This document shows positions 1 to 6,393 of a stretch of DNA of 6,960 nucleotides, one piece after another. Both the position numbers and the translations under genes were made by a program. Below the pieces are notes generated by a model that was not told the origin of the DNA, searched no databases, and was given only the letters and a program-made list of their open reading frames with translations. The stretch spans positions 1 through 6,960 of the forward strand of contig ONXT01000186.1 of the NCBI GenBank assembly GCA_900321845.1. The letters are read 5' to 3'. The stretch is from an uncultured Bacteroidales bacterium (lineage in GTDB: Bacteria; Bacteroidota; Bacteroidia; Bacteroidales; WCHB1-69). Position 1 is the stretch's first letter. Each line of letters begins with the position of its first letter.

Positions 1-662
1 AGAAATCGGCGACAGCCATCCCCATCGAGCTGACGTTGCAGATGATGTACAATCCGGAGGCGAACAGTGTCTATATGTTCGTGCCTGGCATCATCACCTT
101 GATTATGATTATTGTAACGGCGCTGATGTCATCCATCACCTTGGCAAGGGAGTCGGAGACCGGCACGATGCGGATGCTGCTGATTGCGCCGGTCAAGAAA
201 ATCCATGTGGTCATCGGCAAGGTCATCCCCTATATGATCCTGTCTTTCATATCCACCATCATCATTCTGATAATCAGCGTTTTTGTATTCAAGATGCCAA
301 TTAATGGCAGCATCTGGCTGCTTTTGCTTCTATGCATCATTTTCATGCTGACAGCGGCCTCGTTCGGCATCGCCATCTCCGCAATGGTAAAAACACAGAT
401 TGATGCGATGATGATTACGATGATGGGATTGTTTCTGCCCACCGCCCTGCTTTCCGGGTTCCTATTCCCCATCGACAATATGCCATTTATTTTCCAAGTC
501 TTGGCCAACATATTTCCTGGAAAATGGTTCATCATAGCGCTTAAAGACGTGATGCTCAAGGGATCCGGCTTTTTTGACATTTGGCTTTACATGCTGATAC
601 TATTTGGCATGGCGGCATTTTTGCTTTCAGTAAGTTTAACGAGATTGGATAGGAGGAGGTAG
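1..662 (+). CDS. ABC-2 family exporter permease (YbhS/YbhR/YhhJ-like), 5' end outside window
   Basis: This is the C-terminal part of an inner-membrane permease subunit of an ABC exporter. The frame is open from base 3 to the left edge, so the start codon lies upstream; the TTG at 36 is internal. Visible landmarks are a Y-N-P motif (48-56) and a V-P-G motif (81-89), which in this family sit just before the second membrane helix. A cytoplasmic loop with R-E-S-E-T-G-T (about 147-167) and A-P-V-K-K follows, then four or five strongly hydrophobic segments. A late F-P-I-D-N-M-P loop and an L-K-G-S-G-F motif recur as T-P-I-E-G-M-P and L-K-G-S-G-F in the next gene, so the two are paralogues. The family is known to pair two such permeases with an ATPase and an HlyD-type adaptor; those would lie upstream. 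The exported substrate cannot be read from the sequence. Confidence 0.93.
   Translation, partial: KSATAIPIELTLQMMYNPEANSVYMFVPGIITLIMIIVTALMSSITLARESETGTMRMLLIAPVKKIHVVIGKVIPYMILSFISTIIILIISVFVFKMPINGSIWLLLLLCIIFMLTAASFGIAISAMVKTQIDAMMITMMGLFLPTALLSGFLFPIDNMPFIFQVLANIFPGKWFIIALKDVMLKGSGFFDIWLYMLILFGMAAFLLSVSLTRLDRRR
651..659 (+). promoter_or_regulatory. Strong Shine-Dalgarno sequence inside the end of the upstream gene
   Basis: A triple AGG run lies 4 to 7 bases before the ATG at 664 and matches the anti-Shine-Dalgarno consensus very well. The same nine bases are the last three sense codons (Arg-Arg-Arg) of the first permease. With only one base between the stop codon (660-662) and the next ATG, this implies coupled translation of the two permease subunits. 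Confidence 0.7.
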
Positions 663-663
663 C

Positions 664-1782
664 ATGCGCGTCATATTAATACTTATCAAGAAAGAGTTTC
701 TGCAAGTTTTCCGCAATTCTTTGCTTTGGAAAATCCTGCTTATTGCGCCCATTGCCGAATTCCTCCTGTTCCCCTTCACGGCGGATTACGAAATCAAGAA
801 CGTACATATCGGCTTCATCGATTATGATAAATCGAAGATGACCACCGAGATCCAATCGAAATTTTCTTCTTCCGAATACTTTATCAATCACGGAGTTATC
901 AATTCGCGAGCTGAGGCTGAAAGGTTGATGCAGGCTGATGAGATCGACTTCATCATCGAGTTCCCGGACGATTTCGAGAAGTCGGTCGTCAAGCAGCAGC
1001 CCACGAAAATAGCCATCACAGCCAACGCCATCAATACGGTGAAGGCGGGGTTAGGCAGTGAATATGTGCAGACAGTGCTCGCCAATTATTTGATGGATGT
1101 CGCTGCCGGTATGCCGAATATCCAGCAGGAGCAGCAGGCCAATCTCATCGCGACAAACATCTACTGGTTCAACGAGCAAATGAGTTACAAGAGTTTGATT
1201 GTCCCTGGGTTGCTCATCATACTGGTCACTTTGATCGGTGCTTACGTAACCGCGCTTAACATTGTGAGAGAGAAGGAATTAGGCACCATTGAACAAATCA
1301 ATGTTACGCCCATCAAGAAGTGGCAGTTCCTATTGGGGAAAATGATTCCGTTCTGGATTTTGGGAATACTTGAATTCGGTATAGGGCTGATAATCATGCG
1401 GTTTGTATTTGGTATTTCCATACAAGGAAGTTTAGGTCTGCTGCTCGCCCTCACCGCCGTATATCTCCTCGTTATGCTCGGCCTCGGATTCTTCATCTCT
1501 AGTGTATCGAAAACGCAATTACAAGCCATGTTCATCGTTTTCTTCCTGTTCATCCTATTCGTGATGATGGCGGGCGTGCTTACACCGATCGAGGGAATGC
1601 CAGATTGGGCCAAATACATCAACTACATAAATCCCATGTCCTTCTTTATGGTGGCCATCAAGACAATAATCCTGAAGGGAAGCGGATTTGAGAGCATTCA
1701 GGAACAGTTCTACATACTTGTGACAATGGCTGTTCTGCTAAATACGGCCGTACTCCTCTCCTACCGTGAAAAGACTCGCTAA
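664..1782 (+). CDS. ABC-2 family exporter permease (YbhR/YhhJ-like), complete
   Basis: This is the second permease subunit of the exporter, 372 residues, the usual full length for the family. The order is a cytoplasmic N-terminus with K-K-E-F-L-Q-V-F-R-N (9-18), membrane helix 1 (about 22-38), and a large extracytoplasmic domain (about 40-175) that opens with D-Y-E-I-K-N-V. Next come the V-P-G motif (180-182), helix 2 (about 182-200), a coupling loop R-E-K-E-L-G-T-I-E (202-210) with T-P-I-K-K, and four further hydrophobic segments to the C-terminus. T-P-I-E-G-M-P (307-313) and L-K-G-S-G-F (337-342) match the preceding gene. The ATG at 664 is supported by a near-perfect Shine-Dalgarno sequence and by starting one base after the upstream stop. 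The two genes probably make a heterodimeric channel in the inner membrane. Family assignment is firm; the substrate (drug, lipid or other) is unknown. Confidence 0.94.
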   Translation: MRVILILIKKEFLQVFRNSLLWKILLIAPIAEFLLFPFTADYEIKNVHIGFIDYDKSKMTTEIQSKFSSSEYFINHGVINSRAEAERLMQADEIDFIIEFPDDFEKSVVKQQPTKIAITANAINTVKAGLGSEYVQTVLANYLMDVAAGMPNIQQEQQANLIATNIYWFNEQMSYKSLIVPGLLIILVTLIGAYVTALNIVREKELGTIEQINVTPIKKWQFLLGKMIPFWILGILEFGIGLIIMRFVFGISIQGSLGLLLALTAVYLLVMLGLGFFISSVSKTQLQAMFIVFFLFILFVMMAGVLTPIEGMPDWAKYINYINPMSFFMVAIKTIILKGSGFESIQEQFYILVTMAVLLNTAVLLSYREKTR

Positions 1783-1798
1783 AGAACAAAGCAAACGA

Positions 1799-1826
1799 CC
1801 TAATTCACTATCAGCATGAATTGCGG
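1799..1826 (+). repeat. Short imperfect inverted repeat in the permease-porin gap
   Basis: Bases 1802-1807 (AATTCA) are exactly complementary to 1817-1822 (TGAATT) around a 9-base loop. The stem can be extended by a U-G pair and two C-G pairs if C1824 is bulged. No T-run follows, so it is not a canonical intrinsic terminator. It lies in the only real intergenic gap of the window (1783-1856), between the second permease and the porin, where an RNA end or processing site would be expected. It is AT-rich and could be chance. Confidence 0.25.
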
Positions 1827-1856
1827 ATTATGAGTATCACAAATTAATATTGAAAG

Positions 1857-2972
1857 ATGATAAGGCACAAGTGTCTAATACTGACATTGTTATTTCATAT
1901 TTCGCTGCATCTTTCCGCGCAAGACAGCGCCTCTGTCATTCAGCACGAGAGTCCTCTGAGTTTTGAGGTGTCGTACAGTGGCGACCTGATGGGGAATGTT
2001 GTCGGCGGCATCAAACAAGGCGGTACTTACTTGGGTTATGCACAGTTGGGCCTACTTTTGGATTTCGAAAAAATGGGGGCATGGAAGGGAGGATTGCTCT
2101 GCATCAAGGGCGGGAACACCCATGGCGGCACTCCCTCTGAGACCTTCATGGGCGATTTTCAGATCGCCGACAACATTGAAGCGGGCAACCACACTTTCCT
2201 ACAGGAACTTTGGTTTTCACAAACCATACGGCAATTTGAGCTGAAGGCGGGTTTGCAGAATTTCAACGCTGATTTTACGGCGTGCGAGTCCGCTGCGCTG
2301 TTTGTAAACAGTTCCTTCGGCATCCATGCCGTCCTTACCGACCACATCACACTACCGATATTCCCCATTATGGGCTTGGGCGCGAATCTCCGCTGGAACT
2401 TCCGAAATGACATGTCATGGATTGTTGGCGCATACGACTGTCCCTACGACTTTGAGGAGAACCCCTATAATATCCATTGGAAATTCACGAAGGAGAAGGG
2501 CGGAATTTTAGCCACCGAATACCAATACGCACCCACCATCAAAAATGAATTGCAAGGACAATATCAGGTGGGATTCACCTATGAAACTGCCGGACGAAAT
2601 TGGGGCGTCTATCTGAATGCCTCGCAAGCCGTGTGGAAACGCAATCAAAGAACACTCAACCTGTTTGTAATGAGCGCTTTAGAACGTCATTTATCAGAGC
2701 ACATGTACTTCCAGATTAGTGGCGGTGCCACTATGACGGGCGTGTTTTCAAAAAAAGGAAGGGACGTGTTAGGCATAGCCTGCACATCGGCTATGAGCAG
2801 CAACAAACTGGAACATGAAACGGCGATTGAGTTGACCTATCAGTATCAGATTCACGAATTCATCTATTTACAACCTGATATTCAATACATCATCAATCCG
2901 AGTGGGACCGAAGAAGAATTAGATAATGCTTTGATGCTTTTGCTGAGACTGAAAATCGAGTTTAATCGATAA
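1857..2972 (+). CDS. OprB-family carbohydrate-selective porin-like outer-membrane protein
   Basis: A 371-residue predicted outer-membrane beta-barrel. Residues 1-21 form a signal peptide (charged M-I-R-H-K, a hydrophobic core, cleavage expected after L-S-A before Q-D). The mature part follows the OprB pattern: G-Y-A-Q-L-G-L-L-L-D-F-E-K-M-G-A-W-K-G-G (60-79), G-D-F-Q-I-A-D-N-I-E (99-108), L-Q-E-L-W-F-S-Q (115-122), K-A-G-L-Q-N-F-N-A-D-F (130-140), F-V-N-S-S-F-G (149-155). Near the C-terminus Y-L-Q-P-D-I-Q-Y-I-I-N-P (337-348) is highly typical of the family, followed by a final strand L-R-L-K-I-E-F. Known OprB proteins are sugar-uptake porins, and the actual solute here is unknown. The gene starts 74 bases after the permease, without an obvious promoter or Shine-Dalgarno sequence, so read-through from the exporter genes is possible but unproven. 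Two residues follow the usual terminal Phe, and the gene's end overlaps the opposing gene. Confidence 0.87.
   Translation: MIRHKCLILTLLFHISLHLSAQDSASVIQHESPLSFEVSYSGDLMGNVVGGIKQGGTYLGYAQLGLLLDFEKMGAWKGGLLCIKGGNTHGGTPSETFMGDFQIADNIEAGNHTFLQELWFSQTIRQFELKAGLQNFNADFTACESAALFVNSSFGIHAVLTDHITLPIFPIMGLGANLRWNFRNDMSWIVGAYDCPYDFEENPYNIHWKFTKEKGGILATEYQYAPTIKNELQGQYQVGFTYETAGRNWGVYLNASQAVWKRNQRTLNLFVMSALERHLSEHMYFQISGGATMTGVFSKKGRDVLGIACTSAMSSNKLEHETAIELTYQYQIHEFIYLQPDIQYIINPSGTEEELDNALMLLLRLKIEFNR
2962..2972. other. Tail-to-tail overlap of two convergent genes
   Basis: The rightward porin stops at TAA 2970-2972 and the leftward sugar-transferase-like gene stops at TAA 2962-2964 (complement), so their coding regions share 11 bases around the palindrome ATCGAT (2965-2970). 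There is no intergenic room for a bidirectional terminator. I see no GC-rich hairpin plus T-run near either end, so transcripts from both sides probably run into the opposite gene or end by another mechanism. Confidence 0.85.
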
Positions 2973-3849
2973 AGAAGTTTTCATTCAACCAGCGACTCAA
3001 GAGGGTGAGCTTGTCTTTGCGGTAATAGCGGCGGAATGCGAAACGGTCGTACTTTTCATCTTGCATGATTTCCGTATTGATTTGAAGCGGCAAAATAGGC
3101 TGCACGGGGCGGTTCAAACGGCGAAGACGGCGTTTTTGCGGACGGAAGCCCCTGTTATTCACCAAATTAACTGAAGGCACGACACTCAGTCCGCCCGTTT
3201 TCCAGAGATGGAAGAAGTACTGATATTCCCACAAGTCCACGTTGTTTTTCTGCAATAAATGATAGCGTCGCTGCCAGAAATTAAAGACTTTGCTCTTGAA
3301 AAAGTACTTGTTGGAGATTTCATTGAAATCAAAAGACTCCAAGTCTTTCATATTCAAATCAAAGCCTTCCCAGCGGTTGCGCCACGTTGCAAAGCCCCAG
3401 GTGTGCGGATAGGCAGAAAAGAAATAGGACTTGTCCCATAGATTATGTTTATAGATGTTGCAACCACCGATATGGGCAATTCTCGTGTCATCACGGTAGA
3501 GATCCAGCAATTCCTTGCAATAGGTGAAGAAATCGAGATTCGGAAGCGTGTCGTCAAAGAGTACAATTCCTTCCGGCTCATTTTCGAAGAACCAATTGAT
3601 GGCGTTGACCACCATCTGGGATTTCCCGTAATGCTTGTCGAAGAAGAGTGTTTTCATCTCGCAATCCCATTCGGGCATGAACACGCAGCGTGTTTCCAAG
3701 CAGAGTTGGCAGTCGATTCGGTCGTTTTCGAGCGGCCCATCGGCAGCAACGTATAGACGGGCAGGCTTCACCTTGTGAAGGACAGTGAAAAGGTCGTGTG
3801 TAAAAGTGACGCGATTATAAACGATGGCTAAGACAGGAACGTCAAACAT
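2962..3849 (-). CDS. GT-A-type sugar-transferase-like protein (HlpA-like / nucleotide-diphospho-sugar transferase superfamily), divergent
   Basis: A 295-residue soluble protein without signal peptide or membrane helix. It follows the bacterial family often annotated as hemolytic protein HlpA-like or glycosyltransferase: P-V-L-A-I-V-Y-N-R (5-13), P-A-R-L-Y-V-A-A-D-G-P (29-39), I-N-W-F-F-E-N (84-90), E-G-I-V-L-F-D-D-T-L-P (93-103), F-F-T-Y-C-K-E-L-L (107-115), H-T-W-G-F-A-T-W-R (149-157), P-S-V-N-L-V-N-N-R-G-F (225-235). The D-D pair at 99-100 sits where GT-A enzymes bind the metal and nucleotide-sugar. From memory the family normally has E-D-D-C-L-P, and N-I-G-F-G followed by D-A-T-H; here these are F-D-D-T-L-P and N-R-G-F followed by a very basic stretch (about 236-247). 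Donor and acceptor are unknown, and it may glycosylate a surface polysaccharide. It starts 11 bases after the aroC stop, without a Shine-Dalgarno sequence, as last gene of the leftward unit. Confidence 0.78.
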   Translation of the reverse strand: MFDVPVLAIVYNRVTFTHDLFTVLHKVKPARLYVAADGPLENDRIDCQLCLETRCVFMPEWDCEMKTLFFDKHYGKSQMVVNAINWFFENEPEGIVLFDDTLPNLDFFTYCKELLDLYRDDTRIAHIGGCNIYKHNLWDKSYFFSAYPHTWGFATWRNRWEGFDLNMKDLESFDFNEISNKYFFKSKVFNFWQRRYHLLQKNNVDLWEYQYFFHLWKTGGLSVVPSVNLVNNRGFRPQKRRLRRLNRPVQPILPLQINTEIMQDEKYDRFAFRRYYRKDKLTLLSRWLNENFFID

Positions 3850-3860
3850 AATTGGTTGGT

Positions 3861-4814
3861 TTATAAGATTTTATTTTTCAATTGTAAAAAAAAGGCATCC
3901 ACAGCTACGAGTGCCGCCATAGCTTCCACAACGGGGAGGACACGCGGACAAACGCACCGGTCGTTGCGGGAGGAACCGTTCAGCACAGATGGATTTCCTT
4001 CATAATCAATGGTTTGCTGCTGTGAACGAAGGGAGGGAATCGGCTTGAAGGCTGTACGGAAAACCACCGGCTGACCGTTCGTGATGCCGGCCTGGACACC
4101 TCCATCATGATTGGTAAGAAACTGGAAACCAGCAGTTTGTACATCATTGTACTGGCTGCCGCTCATCGTGGAGGCTGCCAAGCCCTCCCCTATTTCAAAG
4201 CTTTTGCAAGCGGGGATGGACAGCATGGCGGCAGCCAACATGGCATCAAAGCCACCGTACGCGGGCTCTCCCAAACCGGCGGGCAGATTAACAATCCTGC
4301 ATTCCACCAAGGCACCGGCGGTGTCACCCTCTTCGGAAACTTGTGCAATTGAAATTGTATCGGACTGAATATCAATGTTTTGCTGTTTCAAAATCAATTT
4401 GGCAATTGCACCGGCAACCACGCGGCAAACAGTTTGCCGTGCAGAAAAACGACCTCCCTGCTCATTACACTGATGACCGAATTTTTCTTTTAAAACGAAA
4501 GAGGCATGCGATGGTTTCAGGAGCCGATTGCTCTCCCAGTTCGGTTTCCCATCCTGATTTTGGACGATGAAAGCAATCGGCCCTCCCGTGGTTTTGCCCT
4601 CATAGATGCCGGAAAGGAACTCAACGTGGTCGTTTTCAGTACGTTGGGTTGAATTTGAATCCCCTTTGTTCGGTGCACGCCGATCCAGCTCGGATTGAAC
4701 GAAGTCAACATCGATATAAAGACCAGACGGGCAGCCGTCAATCACGCCTCCCACACACTTACCATGCGTTTCGCCAAAATCCGTCAGCCGGAAAATCTGT
4801 CCGAAAGTATTCAT
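3861..4814 (-). CDS. aroC: Chorismate synthase, short and divergent
   Basis: AroC converts 5-enolpyruvylshikimate-3-phosphate to chorismate with reduced FMN, the last shikimate step. Numbering here counts GTG 4815-4817 as residue 1. All three signature regions are visible: F-G-E-T-H-G-K-x-V-G-G-V-I-D-G-C-P-S-G (14-32), G-G-R-F-S-A-R-Q-T with R-V-V-A-G-A-I-A-K (121-140), and R-N-D-R-C-V-C-P-R-V-L-P-V-V-E-A-M (284-300). The catalytic-type histidines H18 and H104 are kept. The protein has about 317 residues against a usual 350-360; most of the loss is a loop of some 35 residues between I-D-I-Q (148-151) and E-G-D-T (163-166). Several usually fixed residues differ (G-E-S-H-G to G-E-T-H-G, R-H-D-P-C to R-N-D-R-C, D-x-R-G-G-G-R-S-S-A-R-E-T much altered). 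The frame is intact. I chose ATG 4812-4814, which yields the family opening M-N-T-F-G and overlaps the upstream TGA by one base; the in-frame GTG just before it is the alternative. Family assignment is firm; full activity is less certain. Confidence 0.92.
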   Translation of the reverse strand: MNTFGQIFRLTDFGETHGKCVGGVIDGCPSGLYIDVDFVQSELDRRAPNKGDSNSTQRTENDHVEFLSGIYEGKTTGGPIAFIVQNQDGKPNWESNRLLKPSHASFVLKEKFGHQCNEQGGRFSARQTVCRVVAGAIAKLILKQQNIDIQSDTISIAQVSEEGDTAGALVECRIVNLPAGLGEPAYGGFDAMLAAAMLSIPACKSFEIGEGLAASTMSGSQYNDVQTAGFQFLTNHDGGVQAGITNGQPVVFRTAFKPIPSLRSQQQTIDYEGNPSVLNGSSRNDRCVCPRVLPVVEAMAALVAVDAFFLQLKNKIL

Positions 4815-4830
4815 CACTCTATCTCCTCCT
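4812..4830 (-). promoter_or_regulatory. Shine-Dalgarno and TGATG stop-start coupling before aroC
   Basis: Read leftwards, AGGAGG (4830-4825) is followed by the TGA of the OstA-like gene (4816-4814), which shares its A with the aroC ATG (4814-4812). Spacing from AGGAGG is 10 bases to this ATG and 7 to the in-frame GTG at 4817-4815, so the start is ambiguous by one codon. The Shine-Dalgarno bases are part of the Glu codons in the acidic tail of the upstream protein. The arrangement predicts translational coupling of aroC to the OstA-like gene. Confidence 0.65.
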
Positions 4831-6388
4831 CTCCATCGTTTTTCGACACAATCGTCTCGGCAGGTTTCCGCTCAACTGGATTGACGAAAATGTCCTCTTT
4901 CTTTTTGGGACGATACGCATTCAACCAATGGAAATTCTTCAAGAGGCGGTCCTCTTTCGGCAAGTCCTTATCCGGATAGAGTTTTCCATCCGGATTGTTG
5001 TAAAATGTAATCGTTTGTATCTCATTGCTATCCAGCAGGATGGACATCTCGCTGGTCATCGCCGAATTGATGCCTATCAAGGAGCTGTCCTCATCCAGAA
5101 TGTAGTAGAGGCACTCCGCATTGCCAATGACATCCATCCGACGCAGCGAACGATTGGCGATATGCCCGACAATACTCAATCCTTTCACCTGATTGAACTC
5201 CGTCTCATTGAACAACGAGGAAGAGATGAAGGCGGAATGGCTGAGTTCCAGCCTCATATTATTTGAATCAATCACATAGAAAAAGATGGTGTCAGCCGTA
5301 AGTTGGTTTTCGCCCGTCCAAAGCACAGGATTGAAAAACATGGTCAACAAGGAGTCTTCAAAATTATAAGTCATAGAATCACAAGCCCCTTGCATATCGT
5401 CACGGAAAAATTTCACGTGATTGAAAGCGTAAGCCCACGAAGGATGGTTGGTGGTGTCCATCAGCAGCAGCAAGGTATCGGCGTGAAGGAACAGTGAGTC
5501 CTCATTATAGATGTAAACCATCACGCTGCTGTCGGTAGCTGTCGCGTAACTTTTCTCTTCAAACTCAACGTAGTTGCCTTGCAGAATAGAGTTGTCCTTC
5601 ACATCCAGCAGTTGCACGTTGTTCCAGCCCTGGCCGAATTTCCGTCCTTTGTCGTAATAGAGGCTGTCGCCCGTAAGAATCTGGTCTTCGTTGAAGAGTT
5701 GGGCATTGCCTGCGAGGGTCACGATATCGCGTTTTGTATCGTACCAGCCGCGGTCGGTGAAAATTTCATTCTCATCGGAGACAAGATGCGTTCTTGAGAT
5801 AAAATAGACGGTGGAGTTCCCTGTATTAAAAGAAGATTTGTCGCAATCAACTGTGTAAGAGGTATTTACCAATCTAACCGAATCATATAGATAGACCATT
5901 TTCTTATCTGTGTAATAATAACCGATACGGCTGGTCAGTACGTTGCTGTCGTTCAGGATTTTCCCGCCTTCCAAATAATAGCCCATTGCATCGTTCATGC
6001 TATAGAAGAGGCTGTCGGTGTAGAGGGCGGCGGAATTGTCTTTTAGGATCACGTTTTGATAAACAGTGACTGTACGGGCATTTCCATCGTAAAGGATGTG
6101 CTGACCATAAAGTTTGATGGAGTCGTTGTTGACCACAATCACCGGATTTCCAAAGGCTTCGAGTTGGTTGGTTACCCGATTGTGATTGGCGCGGTCGCAA
6201 TAGCCGATGGTGTTGCCATGCCTGAAAATCACATTTCCCGAATACCGCTCCACATCCGGAAGAATGGCCTCGTCATATTCCAACAGTTCTGCGCGAAAGA
6301 ATATCCTCTTCTGATCTTGTGCATTTGCATGTAACAGACAGAGTGTCAGTAACATAAAAGCGTATAGAAATGACAAGACGCGTTTCAT
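4814..6388 (-). CDS. OstA/LptA-like LPS-transport periplasmic protein (Bacteroidota long form)
   Basis: A 524-residue exported protein. Residues 1-23 are a signal peptide (K-R, long hydrophobic core, cleavage after A-N-A before Q-D). The rest is a series of short beta-strand repeats of the LptA/OstA jellyroll type: Y-S-G-N-V-I-F-R-H-G-N-T (49-60), L-E-A-F-G-N-P-V (77-84), L-Y-G-Q-H-I-L-Y-D-G-N (93-103), L-Y-T-D-S-L-F-Y (122-129), L-T-G-D-S-L-Y-Y-D (238-246), Q-G-A-C-D-S-M-T-Y (333-341), N-P-V-L-W (353-357). Near the end is R-P-K-K-K-E-D-I-F (493-501), close to the R-P-x-D-K-D-D-I-F ending of Bacteroides relatives. LptA bridges lipopolysaccharide from the inner to the outer membrane; that this longer protein does the same is inference from the fold. 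It starts 5 bases after the upstream repeat gene and ends in an acidic tail overlapping aroC. Confidence 0.9.
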   Translation of the reverse strand: MKRVLSFLYAFMLLTLCLLHANAQDQKRIFFRAELLEYDEAILPDVERYSGNVIFRHGNTIGYCDRANHNRVTNQLEAFGNPVIVVNNDSIKLYGQHILYDGNARTVTVYQNVILKDNSAALYTDSLFYSMNDAMGYYLEGGKILNDSNVLTSRIGYYYTDKKMVYLYDSVRLVNTSYTVDCDKSSFNTGNSTVYFISRTHLVSDENEIFTDRGWYDTKRDIVTLAGNAQLFNEDQILTGDSLYYDKGRKFGQGWNNVQLLDVKDNSILQGNYVEFEEKSYATATDSSVMVYIYNEDSLFLHADTLLLLMDTTNHPSWAYAFNHVKFFRDDMQGACDSMTYNFEDSLLTMFFNPVLWTGENQLTADTIFFYVIDSNNMRLELSHSAFISSSLFNETEFNQVKGLSIVGHIANRSLRRMDVIGNAECLYYILDEDSSLIGINSAMTSEMSILLDSNEIQTITFYNNPDGKLYPDKDLPKEDRLLKNFHWLNAYRPKKKEDIFVNPVERKPAETIVSKNDGEEEIE

Positions 6389-6393
6389 AGGAA

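Noticed and set aside
36..38. TTG at 36 as the start of the first permease
   Set aside because: The frame is open to the left edge and the upstream residues (I-P-I-E-L) match the family just before the Y-N-P motif, so the TTG is internal.
1242..1622. A 126-codon leftward open frame opposite the second permease
   Set aside because: Antisense to the hydrophobic half of a clear permease; its composition is what the complement of membrane-helix codons gives.
1821..1852. Possible Bacteroidota promoter before the porin (TTG at 1821 and TAATATTG at 1845, one mismatch to TAnnTTTG)
   Set aside because: Spacing is slightly long, and the -7 element would put the transcription start on or after the ATG at 1857, so it cannot serve this gene as annotated.
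3445..3756. A 103-codon rightward open frame opposite the sugar-transferase-like gene
   Set aside because: Lies wholly within a gene with clear family motifs on the other strand and shows no recognisable domain or ribosome binding site.
4336..4380. Frameshift or pseudogene as the cause of the short aroC
   Set aside because: The leftward frame runs unbroken through the missing-loop region, and conserved family sequence continues on both sides in the same frame, so this is an in-frame difference.
4649..5266. A 205-codon rightward open frame opposite aroC and the OstA-like gene
   Set aside because: It spans the junction of two well-supported leftward genes, has no recognisable motif, signal or start context, and is explained as an antisense shadow.
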